From Pelagibacterium halotolerans B2 (GTDB lineage: Bacteria; Pseudomonadota; Alphaproteobacteria; Rhizobiales; Devosiaceae): a stretch of DNA of 64,000 nt. Below, piece after piece: positions 26,728-34,853 of this stretch. A program made the position numbers and the translations under genes. Where the stretch lies: the NCBI RefSeq assembly GCF_000230555.1, contig NC_016078.1:1984001-2048000 (forward strand). The letters run 5' to 3'. The notes under the pieces were generated by a model. The model searched no databases. It saw only the letters and a list, made by a program, of their open reading frames with translations, and was not told the origin of the DNA. Position 1 is the stretch's first letter. Each line of letters opens with the position of its first letter.

Positions 26728-29130
26728 TTGCCGCCTGCCCGCCGCTTTACCAGATTTGCGTCCCTGGCCGGGTTCTGCGTCCTGCTCGCGGGCTGCGGAG
26801 GCGGCGGCAGCAGCTATGATACGGCGGAACAATCGGGGCCGAGTTCGCCCCAGCCCGACTATTCGAGCGACTGGATCGGCGCCTCGGTCGCTCATACGTT
26901 CGACGCCGCACGCGCGGCGCAGATTCGAAGCGCATCGCGTTTTTTGGGCGTTGACGCCGATGTCAAAGGCGGCGGCTCCAATCAGTCCCACCCCTACGAA
27001 CTGGCAAGGCTCGATCTGGCCCTGTCGGGCGATTGGACCGGTGCGGGCCAGCGCGTGGCGGTTGTCGACGACGGTTTCCGCATCACCCATCAGGAATTTT
27101 CCGGCGCCGATATCGTTGCCAATGGCAACATCGCCGTCGCGGGCGGCTCGTCGCACGGAACCCATGTGGCGGCGCTGATTGCCGGCAGCGACGATCAGGG
27201 AGAAATGATGGGGTTCGCCCCCGATGCCGATTTGCACCTCACAAGCTATTTGCGCGACGACAACCGCTCCGAAATCGATCTCGCCAAGCTTGCCGGCGCC
27301 ACGGCCCAGGCCGCCGGCATGGGCGCCGTCGCACAGAACAATTCCTGGGGACTGCTCTACACACCGCCCGGCGACCCCACGCGCGAGCTTCTCGTCTCGG
27401 ACGTGCGCGACCACATGACCGTAAACGGCTCGAGCGTTGCGCAGGCTTTCGCCGGTCTTGCCGGGGGAACTCAGGCCGCCTGGAACGACTATTTCGAGGA
27501 GCTCGAGGCCTTCCAGTCGAGCGGTGTGATCGTCTGGGCCATGTCCAACGACGACACCCTGTCGGTCAATGACGCATCGAGCGCGCTGCCGCTCCTCATC
27601 CCCGAGGTCGAGGATGCCTGGATCGCGGTCGGCAATGGCCTGTTCCAGACCGACAGCGCCAACCAGATCACCAGCGCCCAGCGTTTGTCCGCCGCCTGCG
27701 GCGAGATGGCGGCCCGTTGCCTCTTCGCCGACGGGACCACCCGTTCGGCGGCTGCGGGCAGCGACACGGCCTATGGGCTGGGTACCGGCACCTCCTTTGC
27801 CGCGCCCCAGGTTTCCGGCGCCATAGCCATCATGGCCCAGGCCTTTCCGTCCCTGTCGTCGCAGGAATGGACAAAGCGCCTGCTGGCAACCGCCTATTCC
27901 GATTTTGCCGATTTCGCGCAGGACGGCACGGTCGATTTCGGCAGCGGGGTGATCAAGGCCTATTCGGACGAATGGGGCATGGGCGTGCTCGACATTGCCG
28001 CGGCGCTCAGCCCGGTGGATGGCGTCTCCCTCGTCAATGGCCGGTCGCTCGACAACGCCGAACGCATTATTGTCACTAATGCCGCCCTGGTTTCGGGCTC
28101 GGCCTATGGCGATGGCACGCGCGCCGGGCTTGCCGGGATCGACATCGCGGTGTTCGACCGGCTCGATACGCCGTTCCTGATGCCCGCCGACATCCTCGCG
28201 GTAACATCCGAGCCCGACACCGGTCAGCCCCACCCCCTGCCGCTTTTTGCCGAAAGTTCGGCTTTCGATATGCTCGCCGTCAGCGGCGACGACCGCGGGT
28301 CGGGACAAGCCGATTTCGGGGCCGGAACCTATAGGCTGGACGTTGCCGCCCTTGGTGGCGCGGACCTGGTTTCCTCGTTCCGCGGATTGACCAGCCCCGC
28401 GGCCATGACCGGATCGCTCTCCGCGCTTTCCGGGCACGGCGCCGCCATGGTCGGGCAAATCGCGGCCGGCCCCTGGACCTTTGAGCATTACGGGCTGGTG
28501 ACGAGCCACGCGACGCTTTCGGAAAGCGCGGTCGGCGGCGTGGGTGCGGCACTGGGGCTCGAGCTGGGATCGTTCGGCCTGAAGGCATCGATGCTGACCG
28601 CACACGAACAGGGCGGCGTCCTGGGGCTTTCCGGTTATGGACCCATGGGCGCTCCGGCCGGTGCCGCAATCAATTCCGCTGCCCTGTCCGCAGAGCTTGA
28701 AATCGGGCATGACGGGCTGGTCTTTGCCGGGCTCGAAACCGGCACCGCTGCGGCCGGGGGCGGCTCGGGTTATGTGACCGGCATGGACAACCTGACATTT
28801 TCAGCCTTCCAGATCGGCGTGGCGGCGTCCAATCTCTTCGGAGAGTCCGACCGGCTCACCATTGCCGTGTCCCAGCCCCTAAGGCTCGAAACCGGTTCGA
28901 TCGACCTTTCCCTGCCTGTTGGACGCACGCGCCAGGGCGCTGTGGTCATGGCCGATCACCGGGCCGATCTGGTCCCGGCGGGCCGTCAGATCGATCTGGG
29001 CCTGCACTATCAGATCGAGCTTGAAACCCAGGCGCAACTGGAATTCGGCGCGGTTCTCAGCCACGATGCGGGCCATATCGGCGGCGCAACCCACGCCAGT
29101 CTCGGCGCACAGTTTCGCGGCCGCTTTTAG
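26728..29130 (+). CDS. Subtilisin-like serine protease lipoprotein, autotransporter-like
   Basis: 800 residues. Lipoprotein signal with lipobox LLAGC at about residues 19-23, followed by a Gly-rich linker. The peptidase S8 domain covers about residues 90-430 with the full triad: Asp in VAVVDDGF, His in SSHGTHVAALIAG and Ser in GTGTSFAAPQVSG. The rest to the end is rich in Gly/Ala with alternating hydrophobic strands and terminates in Phe (SLGAQFRGRF), suggesting a C-terminal outer-membrane beta barrel. This would make it a cell-surface protease. The start is TTG; no ATG/GTG precedes the lipobox suitably, and the ribosome site is weak. Confidence 0.85.
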   Translation: MPPARRFTRFASLAGFCVLLAGCGGGGSSYDTAEQSGPSSPQPDYSSDWIGASVAHTFDAARAAQIRSASRFLGVDADVKGGGSNQSHPYELARLDLALSGDWTGAGQRVAVVDDGFRITHQEFSGADIVANGNIAVAGGSSHGTHVAALIAGSDDQGEMMGFAPDADLHLTSYLRDDNRSEIDLAKLAGATAQAAGMGAVAQNNSWGLLYTPPGDPTRELLVSDVRDHMTVNGSSVAQAFAGLAGGTQAAWNDYFEELEAFQSSGVIVWAMSNDDTLSVNDASSALPLLIPEVEDAWIAVGNGLFQTDSANQITSAQRLSAACGEMAARCLFADGTTRSAAAGSDTAYGLGTGTSFAAPQVSGAIAIMAQAFPSLSSQEWTKRLLATAYSDFADFAQDGTVDFGSGVIKAYSDEWGMGVLDIAAALSPVDGVSLVNGRSLDNAERIIVTNAALVSGSAYGDGTRAGLAGIDIAVFDRLDTPFLMPADILAVTSEPDTGQPHPLPLFAESSAFDMLAVSGDDRGSGQADFGAGTYRLDVAALGGADLVSSFRGLTSPAAMTGSLSALSGHGAAMVGQIAAGPWTFEHYGLVTSHATLSESAVGGVGAALGLELGSFGLKASMLTAHEQGGVLGLSGYGPMGAPAGAAINSAALSAELEIGHDGLVFAGLETGTAAAGGGSGYVTGMDNLTFSAFQIGVAASNLFGESDRLTIAVSQPLRLETGSIDLSLPVGRTRQGAVVMADHRADLVPAGRQIDLGLHYQIELETQAQLEFGAVLSHDAGHIGGATHASLGAQFRGRF

Positions 29131-29183
29131 AGCCTGTCATGTTGAAATGGTAGCACCTGCGTTGTCATCCGGCCGTGCCGAAA

Positions 29184-29525
29184 TCATTGCCGGTCGGTGG
29201 TCCGCCGCTGACGCTTGCCGCGTTCGATTTCGGTTTCGAGCGCCATGAGCCGCGGCTCCCAGAGCGCGCGGAAATCCTCGAGCCACCTGTCGATTTCCAT
29301 GAGCGGTTCGGGGCTGACGCTGTAGAACCGGCGCGTGCCTTCCGGCCGCACGGCTGCAAAGCCGCTTTCGCGCAGGGTGCGCAAATGCTGGGATACGGCA
29401 GCCTGGGTGATGCCGAATTCGGCCTGGATGATCTCGACCACGGCGCCGGAGGTCTTCTCGCCCGAGGACAGCAACTCGAGGATGCGGCGGCGGACGGGGT
29501 CGCCAAGAATGTCGAAGGCGTGCAC
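29184..29525 (-). CDS. ArsR-family transcriptional regulator
   Basis: 113 residues of winged-helix ArsR type: FDILGDPVRRRILELLSSGEKTSG at the N-terminus and the recognition helix TQAAVSQHLRTLRESGF. No metal-binding Cys motif is seen. The tail WLEDFRALWEPRLMALETEI is typical of ArsR members paired with SRPBCC (AHSA1-type) proteins. It lies 2 nt after the SRPBCC gene in the same operon and probably represses it. Confidence 0.9.
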   Translation of the reverse strand: MHAFDILGDPVRRRILELLSSGEKTSGAVVEIIQAEFGITQAAVSQHLRTLRESGFAAVRPEGTRRFYSVSPEPLMEIDRWLEDFRALWEPRLMALETEIERGKRQRRTTDRQ

Positions 29526-29527
29526 GT

Positions 29528-30151
29528 CTATTGCGCCTCCCCCGAAAAGAAGGCGATGGAGCGGGCGGCAGCGGCGCGCGCCTTTTCCGGATCGTCGCCC
29601 GCCGCGATATCGGCCTCGCCCCAGGCCGCCCCGACATCGGCGATCAGGCTGCGGCCTTGAGGAGAGGCGGCCAGTTCTTCCTCGTTGAACTTTTCGGACG
29701 GATTGTCGAGATGGTGCGCAAGGCCCAGCAGCCCCAGGTCCCAGCCAATGCCGCCGGCACCCGAACCGTATTTATCGACAAACTCGTTTGGATGTTCGGC
29801 AATGTGGGACAGAACCAGCCGCGCCCCTTCCGCTTCTGCCGACAGCCGCACGTCCACCCAACTCAGTGTCGATGCGAATTCCCAGGTCAGGTCCAGCGCT
29901 TCTGGCGGCCGGCAAACGAGGATGGTTCCGCCGGCATTGCCCTGCAACTGGTAGCGCCCGCCCTGTTTGAGATCGCCGGTGACCTCGAGGAACCAGCGCG
30001 GCAGCCGCTCGGGATTGGTGATGGCGTCCCAAAGGTCCTCCACGCTGGTCGCATAGGACCGGGCCAGCGTCACCACCCGCACCTGCATCCCCTCCCGCGT
30101 GGTGTCATGCACAGATCGGGCAACGCTGCCCAGATAGCGTCCGAAATCCAC
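29528..30151 (-). CDS. SRPBCC (AHSA1-like) family protein
   Basis: 207 residues. The SRPBCC fold covers about residues 25-150: LARSYATSVEDLWDAITNPERLPRWF is the classical start, then GGRYQLQGNAGGTILVCRPPEALDLTWEF. The C-terminal part (SEKFNEEELAASPQGRSLI) is an extension seen in members paired with ArsR regulators. The ligand or binding partner is unknown. It is the first gene of a two-gene operon with the ArsR regulator; AT-rich sequence (30160-30260) upstream should contain the promoter and operator. Confidence 0.87.
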   Translation of the reverse strand: MDFGRYLGSVARSVHDTTREGMQVRVVTLARSYATSVEDLWDAITNPERLPRWFLEVTGDLKQGGRYQLQGNAGGTILVCRPPEALDLTWEFASTLSWVDVRLSAEAEGARLVLSHIAEHPNEFVDKYGSGAGGIGWDLGLLGLAHHLDNPSEKFNEEELAASPQGRSLIADVGAAWGEADIAAGDDPEKARAAAARSIAFFSGEAQ

Positions 30152-30341
30152 GGCCGCAGCCCTCCATATTTCAAGATGTGACTTATATTAGTTCAAACTT
30201 GTATTGAGTCAAGTCGAACCGGCACAAGTCCAGTAAATACGACTGAAAATCTGATTTACCTTACTCTATGTCAAAAAAACTTGACTTTATTCGATATCGA
30301 AGCTACCCCTTCCGCACACATCGAAACGCGGGAAAAATGCG
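30152..30341. promoter_or_regulatory. Divergent AT-rich control region
   Basis: 190 nt, distinctly AT-rich compared with its surroundings, between the SRPBCC-ArsR operon and the membrane protein/XRE operon. It carries several TTGA/TCAA half-sites, for example TCAAACTTGTATTGA near 30195, that could be read by either the ArsR or the XRE regulator. Assignment is speculative. Confidence 0.4.
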
Positions 30342-30770
30342 ATGAGCTACAAGCAATGGAATGCACTGATCATGGTGACGAGCGCCCTCGTCATCTCGGC
30401 ATGGGTGGGCTGGGGCCTTGCGACCGACGGTCCACCGGCCGATGTTTCGGCCGGCGCCTGGCAGATGCTTTGGGCAATTGCTTACGTGATCGTTTTCAAC
30501 ATCGTGGCGTCCATCGTCGTGACCATCGTGGTCTCCATCGTCCAGCGCGAGGAACTTGTCGACGAGGCCGGGGACGAGCGCGACCTTGCGGTCAGCGCGC
30601 GCTCCATGCGCAATGGCTACGCCGTCCTCTCGGTGGCGACCGCCGGTATCATCATTGCGCTTGCGGTCGGGCTCGACCCCGTGCTGGTGCCCCACGCCCT
30701 GTTTGGCATTTCCATGCTGGCGGGCGGCGTTTTCGCCGCGTCCCAGCTTGTTTACTACCGGATCGGATAG
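30342..30770 (+). CDS. Four-helix membrane protein of an XRE-linked pair
   Basis: 142 residues with four hydrophobic helices: about 8-26, 43-66, 95-112 and 118-138. The cytoplasmic loop EELVDEAGDERDLAVSARSM is conserved in small membrane proteins that precede Cro/CI-type regulators. The next gene, 5 nt away, encodes such a regulator. Function unknown; the pair might be a membrane-linked sensor and repressor. It begins a three-gene operon ending in an MDR reductase. Confidence 0.75.
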   Translation: MSYKQWNALIMVTSALVISAWVGWGLATDGPPADVSAGAWQMLWAIAYVIVFNIVASIVVTIVVSIVQREELVDEAGDERDLAVSARSMRNGYAVLSVATAGIIIALAVGLDPVLVPHALFGISMLAGGVFAASQLVYYRIG

Positions 30771-30775
30771 ACCGG

Positions 30776-31003
30776 ATGGGCAAGGGAAAACCGAAAATCT
30801 CCAACACCATCCGCACCCTGCGGTTCCACGCCGGGGAGATGACCCAGGCCGCGCTGGCCGAAAAAGTCGGCGTCACCCGCCAGACCGTGGTGGCCATCGA
30901 ACAGGGGCGCTATTCGCCCTCTCTAGAAGTTGCCTTCCGTATAGCGCGCGCCTTTGGCGTGCCGCTTGAAGAGGCGTTTCAATATGATGAGGACAGCCAA
31001 TGA
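30776..31003 (+). CDS. Cro/CI (XRE)-type transcriptional regulator
   Basis: 75 residues, almost all helix-turn-helix: NTIRTLRFHAGEMTQAALAEKVG and TRQTVVAIEQGRYSPSLEVAFRIARAFG. This short form (YozG/PH1519-like) acts as a dimer on palindromic operators. The ATG at 30776 follows the membrane-protein stop by 5 nt. Its own stop overlaps the start of the MDR gene by 4 nt (ATGA). It probably autoregulates the operon through the AT-rich region upstream. Confidence 0.9.
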   Translation: MGKGKPKISNTIRTLRFHAGEMTQAALAEKVGVTRQTVVAIEQGRYSPSLEVAFRIARAFGVPLEEAFQYDEDSQ

Positions 31004-32004
31004 CCCAACCAGCAAACGCCGCCACCATGAAGGCTGCATGGATCGACCGCTACGGCCCACCCGAAGTCATCACCGTGCGCGAAACCGCAATGCCCGTCAT
31101 GGGACCCAGGGATGTGCTGATCCGCATGCGGGCCTCGACGGTCACCCTACCCGATTGCGCCTTTAGGGCAGCCGACCCTTTTATCGTGCGGTTTTTCGCA
31201 GGATTGCTGCGCCCCAAGGCGCCCATTCCAGGGGGAGCCGTCGCCGGAGAAATCGCCGCCGTGGGTGAAGACGTCATACGCTTTGCGCCCGGCGACCGCG
31301 TGTTCGGCACAACCGATCCCAACCCCTCCGCCATGGCGCAATATGTCGCCATGCCCGAAGACGCGCCGCTTGCCATCATGCCCGACGCGCTCGATTTCGG
31401 CGAGGCGGCGGGCCTGACCTACAGTTTTCTGACGGCCATGCCGTTTCTGCGTGACGAGGCAAGGCTGCAGCCCGGACAATCGATCCTGATCAATGGCGCG
31501 GCAGGCAGCATCGGCACGGTGGCCGTTCAACTGGCCCGCCATATGGGTGCGCATGTCACCGCCGTGTGCAGCGCACGCAACGCCGATCTCGTCTCGAGCC
31601 TGGGCGCCGATGCGATCATCGACCGCCACACATCCGATTTCACACGTGCCAGCGCCGCCTATGACGTGATTTTCGACGTAGTGGGCAAAAGCAGCTATCT
31701 GGCGTGCAAGAAGGCACTCAAGCCGCGCGGCATCTATCTCACGACCACGCCTTCATTCGCGATCCTGTGGGCCATGATACGCGGCAAGGACGCGCAGGCC
31801 AGACGCGGCAAGCTGGCGACCACCGGCCTGCGCCCCCTGCCCGACAAAGCCAAGGACATGCTGGTCCTGAGGGACCTGGTGGCAAAGGGCAAGCTCCACG
31901 GCGTCATCGACCGCGTCATGCCCCTCGAGGCCATCGCCGAGGCGCACCGTTATGTCGAGCAGGAAACCAAGGCGGGGGACGTGATTATCGAGATGCCGCG
32001 ATAG
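31000..32004 (+). CDS. NAD(P)-dependent MDR oxidoreductase (quinone reductase-like)
   Basis: 334 residues of the medium-chain dehydrogenase/reductase superfamily. The N-terminal GroES-like domain includes MKAAWIDRYGPPEVITVRE; the structural and catalytic zinc Cys residues are absent, which points to the quinone oxidoreductase branch. The nucleotide-binding motif is INGAAGSIGTVAVQLARHMG. The start overlaps the XRE stop. The reading supports a role in reducing enones or quinones, but the substrate is unknown. Confidence 0.9.
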   Translation: MTQPANAATMKAAWIDRYGPPEVITVRETAMPVMGPRDVLIRMRASTVTLPDCAFRAADPFIVRFFAGLLRPKAPIPGGAVAGEIAAVGEDVIRFAPGDRVFGTTDPNPSAMAQYVAMPEDAPLAIMPDALDFGEAAGLTYSFLTAMPFLRDEARLQPGQSILINGAAGSIGTVAVQLARHMGAHVTAVCSARNADLVSSLGADAIIDRHTSDFTRASAAYDVIFDVVGKSSYLACKKALKPRGIYLTTTPSFAILWAMIRGKDAQARRGKLATTGLRPLPDKAKDMLVLRDLVAKGKLHGVIDRVMPLEAIAEAHRYVEQETKAGDVIIEMPR

Positions 32005-32007
32005 CAC

Positions 32008-32826
32008 TCACCCCGCCATTGTGGTCGACCGGTGGGCCCATCCCGTCGTGCGCTTTTCGATCCACGCCATCAGCGCGTACATGATGATGCCCTCGACAGC
32101 CAGCATGACCAGCCCGGCAAAGACCAGCGGCACGTTGAACTGGGATTGGGCCGAACTCATCATGAACCCAAGCCCGGAATTGGCTGCAACGGTTTCGGAA
32201 ATCACCGACCCGACGAAGGCCAGCGTGATCGCCACTTTGAGCGAGCCGAAGAAATAGGGCATCGAGCGCGGAATGCCGACCTTGAGCATGATGTCCATCT
32301 TTTTCGCCCCCAGCGCCCGCAACACGTCCTCGGTTTCCGGCTCGATGGTGGCAAGCCCCGTGGCGACGTTCACGACGATGGGGAAGAAGGCGATGAGGAA
32401 TGCTGTCAGCACCGCAGGCACCGTGCCGATGCCGAACCAGATGACCAGAATGGGCACCAGCGCCACCTTGGGGATGGCGTTGAACCCCACCATGATCGGA
32501 TAGAGCCCGGCATAAATCGTCCGCGACCAGCCGATCAAAAGCCCCAGCGCCAGCCCGCCGACCACCGCGAGGATGAACCCGAGCGTGGTGGTATAAAGCG
32601 TCTGGATAGAATGGCGCTGGATGGCGGGCCAATACTGGATAATCGCCTCGAAAATGCGCGTGGGCGCTGGAAATACCGTATGCGGCAGCCCCGAAAGCCG
32701 CACCCCGATTTCCCAGATGGCAAACAGGGCCACCGTATAGATCCACGGCATCCAGGGCAGCCAGTTGAACGGCTTTTTGGCAATCGGCTTGCTGACCGTA
32801 ACGGCGGGTGCAGGCGTATCGGTCAT
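32008..32826 (-). CDS. ABC transporter permease (SsuC/TauC/ThiX type)
   Basis: 272 residues with six hydrophobic segments and the EAA-type loop EDVLRALGAKKMDIMLKVGIP that docks on the ATPase. The start at 32826 overlaps the ATPase stop by 4 nt. A longer open frame upstream is the shadow of the ATPase gene. With the ATPase and NMT1-type binding protein it makes an importer for a small organic molecule, such as a pyrimidine, sulfonate or similar ligand. Confidence 0.92.
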   Translation of the reverse strand: MTDTPAPAVTVSKPIAKKPFNWLPWMPWIYTVALFAIWEIGVRLSGLPHTVFPAPTRIFEAIIQYWPAIQRHSIQTLYTTTLGFILAVVGGLALGLLIGWSRTIYAGLYPIMVGFNAIPKVALVPILVIWFGIGTVPAVLTAFLIAFFPIVVNVATGLATIEPETEDVLRALGAKKMDIMLKVGIPRSMPYFFGSLKVAITLAFVGSVISETVAANSGLGFMMSSAQSQFNVPLVFAGLVMLAVEGIIMYALMAWIEKRTTGWAHRSTTMAG

Positions 32827-33614
32827 GCCACGGCCCTCGCTTCGGCGATTTCGGCCCGCAGCGCGTGGACCATGTCGTTGAACGCGGGCTCGTACATCAC
32901 GTCGAGTTCGCGCGGGCGCGGGAACGGCACCTTGTGAACGTTGACCACCCGCCCCGGCCGCGCGCTCATCACGTGGATGGTGTCGGCCAGGAATGCCGCC
33001 TCGCGCAGATCGTGGGTGACCAGAACGATGGTGACGCCCTGCGCCGCGTGAAGGTCGCGGATCACCTGCCATAGCTCTTCGCGGGTGAACGCATCGAGCG
33101 CCCCGAACGGTTCGTCCAGCATCAGGAGTTCGGGCTCGTGGATCAGCGCGCGGCACAGATTGGCCCGCTGCTGCATGCCGCCCGAAAGCTGCCAGGGAAA
33201 TTTCGAGCCGAAGCCTTTGAGCCCCACCGTTTCCAGCAGCGCCTCGGCCTTTTCGACATATTCCGCCTTGTGCCGGCGCAACCGGTGGCGGTGTTTTTCG
33301 ACGATTTCGAGGGGGAGCAGGATGTTGTCCAGCGTCGTGCGCCAGGGCAGCATGGTCGGGTTCTGGAACGCCATGCCGACAATGGATACAGGCTTGGTGA
33401 CATAGCTCCCCGCCACCGTCACCACGCCGGTTTGCGGGATGTGCAGGCCGGTGACCAGCTTCATGAGCGTGGATTTCCCGCACCCCGACGGCCCGACCAC
33501 GGCGGCGAACTCGCCCTTGGCGACGCTCATATCGAGCCCCGACACCGCCAGCGTGCCATCGGCCCCGCCATAGCGCATGTCGACATTTTCGATTTCAACG
33601 AGCGGTTTGCTCAT
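32823..33614 (-). CDS. ABC transporter ATP-binding protein
   Basis: 263 residues with Walker A GPSGCGKSTL, signature LSGGMQQRANLCRAL, Walker B LLMLDEPFGALD and switch His in VLVTHDLREA. It belongs to the nitrate/sulfonate/taurine/NMT1 importer class. It lies between the binding-protein gene (51 nt upstream) and the permease gene (4-nt overlap) in one operon. Confidence 0.94.
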   Translation of the reverse strand: MSKPLVEIENVDMRYGGADGTLAVSGLDMSVAKGEFAAVVGPSGCGKSTLMKLVTGLHIPQTGVVTVAGSYVTKPVSIVGMAFQNPTMLPWRTTLDNILLPLEIVEKHRHRLRRHKAEYVEKAEALLETVGLKGFGSKFPWQLSGGMQQRANLCRALIHEPELLMLDEPFGALDAFTREELWQVIRDLHAAQGVTIVLVTHDLREAAFLADTIHVMSARPGRVVNVHKVPFPRPRELDVMYEPAFNDMVHALRAEIAEARAVA

Positions 33615-33665
33615 GGCCCGCCCCCTTTGATGGCCGGGCTCGTATCGCGCCCGGCCAAAGCGTGA

Positions 33666-34697
33666 TTATTCGAACATGCGCTCTTCGGCGGGCGGCAGGA
33701 AGCTGTCATCGAAGACGTCCGCTGCCGAAATGTCCGACGATATGCCGATCGAGGTGCCAAGCTGGGCGATGGCGCGGTCGAGACGGTCGAAATCGATACC
33801 GCCGAACCCGTTCTCCTGGACGTAGGCGGTGTTGATGTTCATCTCATTGGCCATTTCCAGCCGCTCGGTCTCGATGTCGATATCGAGAATGTCGTTGGCC
33901 GCGACCACCGCCGCAGCACCCGCTGCCGGATCGGCCACCGCATCGGCAAAGCCCTTGGCCAGGGCGCGCAGCATGGCTTCGACAACTTCGGGATTTTCCT
34001 CGGCGAAGGTCGTGTTGACCATGATCGAATTGCCGTAAAGCTCGAGCCCGTGATCGGCCATCATGATCGGCACGATATCCTCGTCGGGCACCCCTTGCGC
34101 CTTGAGGTTGAGGATCACCGAAAAGGCGAACCCGAAAACGGCGTCCACATCGCCCTGCGCCAGCATCGGCTCACGCACCGGAAAGCCGATGGATTCGATT
34201 GTGATATCGGACGTATCGATCCCCGAAGCCTCGACGAACGCCGGCCACTGGGCGAACGCGCCATCGGGCGGCGGCGCGCCCAGCGTCTTGCCTTCCAGCG
34301 ATGCCGGGTCTTCGGTGATGCCGAGCGAAGAGCGCCCCACGACCGAGAAGGTCGGGGTTTCATAGACCATCATGATCGCCTTGATCGGCTGGCTTGCGTC
34401 CTCGTCGAGAAACTTGATGAGCGAGTTGATGTCGCCAAAGCCCATGTCATAGGCCCCCGTCGCCACGCGCGGAATGACCTCGACCGAGCCATTGCCGACA
34501 TCGAAGGTCACATCGAGCCCTTCTTGTTCGAAATACCCGTTGTCGCGCGCCAGCATGAAGCCGGCGGCGGGACCTTCGATGCGCCAGTCCAGCGTGAAGC
34601 GGACCGGCGTCAACTCCTGGCTCAGCACCGGTGCGGCAAGGCTTGCGCCCAGAACCAGCGACCCGGCGGCCAGCGTGAACACTCTGCGGTTGAGCAT
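33666..34697 (-). CDS. NMT1/THI5-like ABC substrate-binding protein
   Basis: 343 residues. Signal peptide at about 1-26 (RRVFTLAAGSLVLGASLAAPVLS), then the NMT1 fold with VRFTLDWRIEGPAAGFMLARDNG, the hallmark of the THI5/NMT1 family. GSVEVIPRVATGAYDMGFGD follows. Homologues bind thiamine-pyrimidine precursors, riboflavin, or other heterocycles. I see no TPP or FMN riboswitch upstream, so the ligand is open. The ATG at 34697 has AAGGGG upstream; an earlier in-frame start at 34793 is not favoured. Confidence 0.88.
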   Translation of the reverse strand: MLNRRVFTLAAGSLVLGASLAAPVLSQELTPVRFTLDWRIEGPAAGFMLARDNGYFEQEGLDVTFDVGNGSVEVIPRVATGAYDMGFGDINSLIKFLDEDASQPIKAIMMVYETPTFSVVGRSSLGITEDPASLEGKTLGAPPPDGAFAQWPAFVEASGIDTSDITIESIGFPVREPMLAQGDVDAVFGFAFSVILNLKAQGVPDEDIVPIMMADHGLELYGNSIMVNTTFAEENPEVVEAMLRALAKGFADAVADPAAGAAAVVAANDILDIDIETERLEMANEMNINTAYVQENGFGGIDFDRLDRAIAQLGTSIGISSDISAADVFDDSFLPPAEERMFE

Positions 34698-34760
34698 GAT
34701 GGATTTACCCCTTGGTTTTGCCAGGGATGATAGAAGCGCGGCGATTTTTGACTGTAAAGT

Positions 34761-34823
34761 AAAAAATGCCAAATCCTGTGCAAGCCCAACCAATTGCCTA
34801 AGGCTTGGGCAGGCTGCACAGGA
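34761..34823 (-). terminator. Probable terminator of the chemoreceptor gene
   Basis: On the minus strand a long hairpin with arms TGCACAGGA and TCCTGTGCA and an inner GCCCAA/TTGGGC stem follows the chemoreceptor stop by about 30 nt. A T6 run lies about 8 nt after the stem. It also lies just upstream of the ABC operon, so partial readthrough would act as attenuation. Confidence 0.55.
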
Positions 34824-34853
34824 GGTTTGGTCTTGCCTTGGGCAATGCCGGCG

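Noticed and set aside
26152..28710. An 852-codon open frame opposite the subtilase gene
   Set aside because: The subtilase frame carries the complete catalytic triad and signal peptide; this one has no recognisable domain and a low-complexity, His/Arg-rich composition.
34698..34853. Possible TPP or other riboswitch before the NMT1-type binding protein
   Set aside because: No TPP core motifs are present; the hairpin is better explained as the terminator of the upstream chemoreceptor gene.
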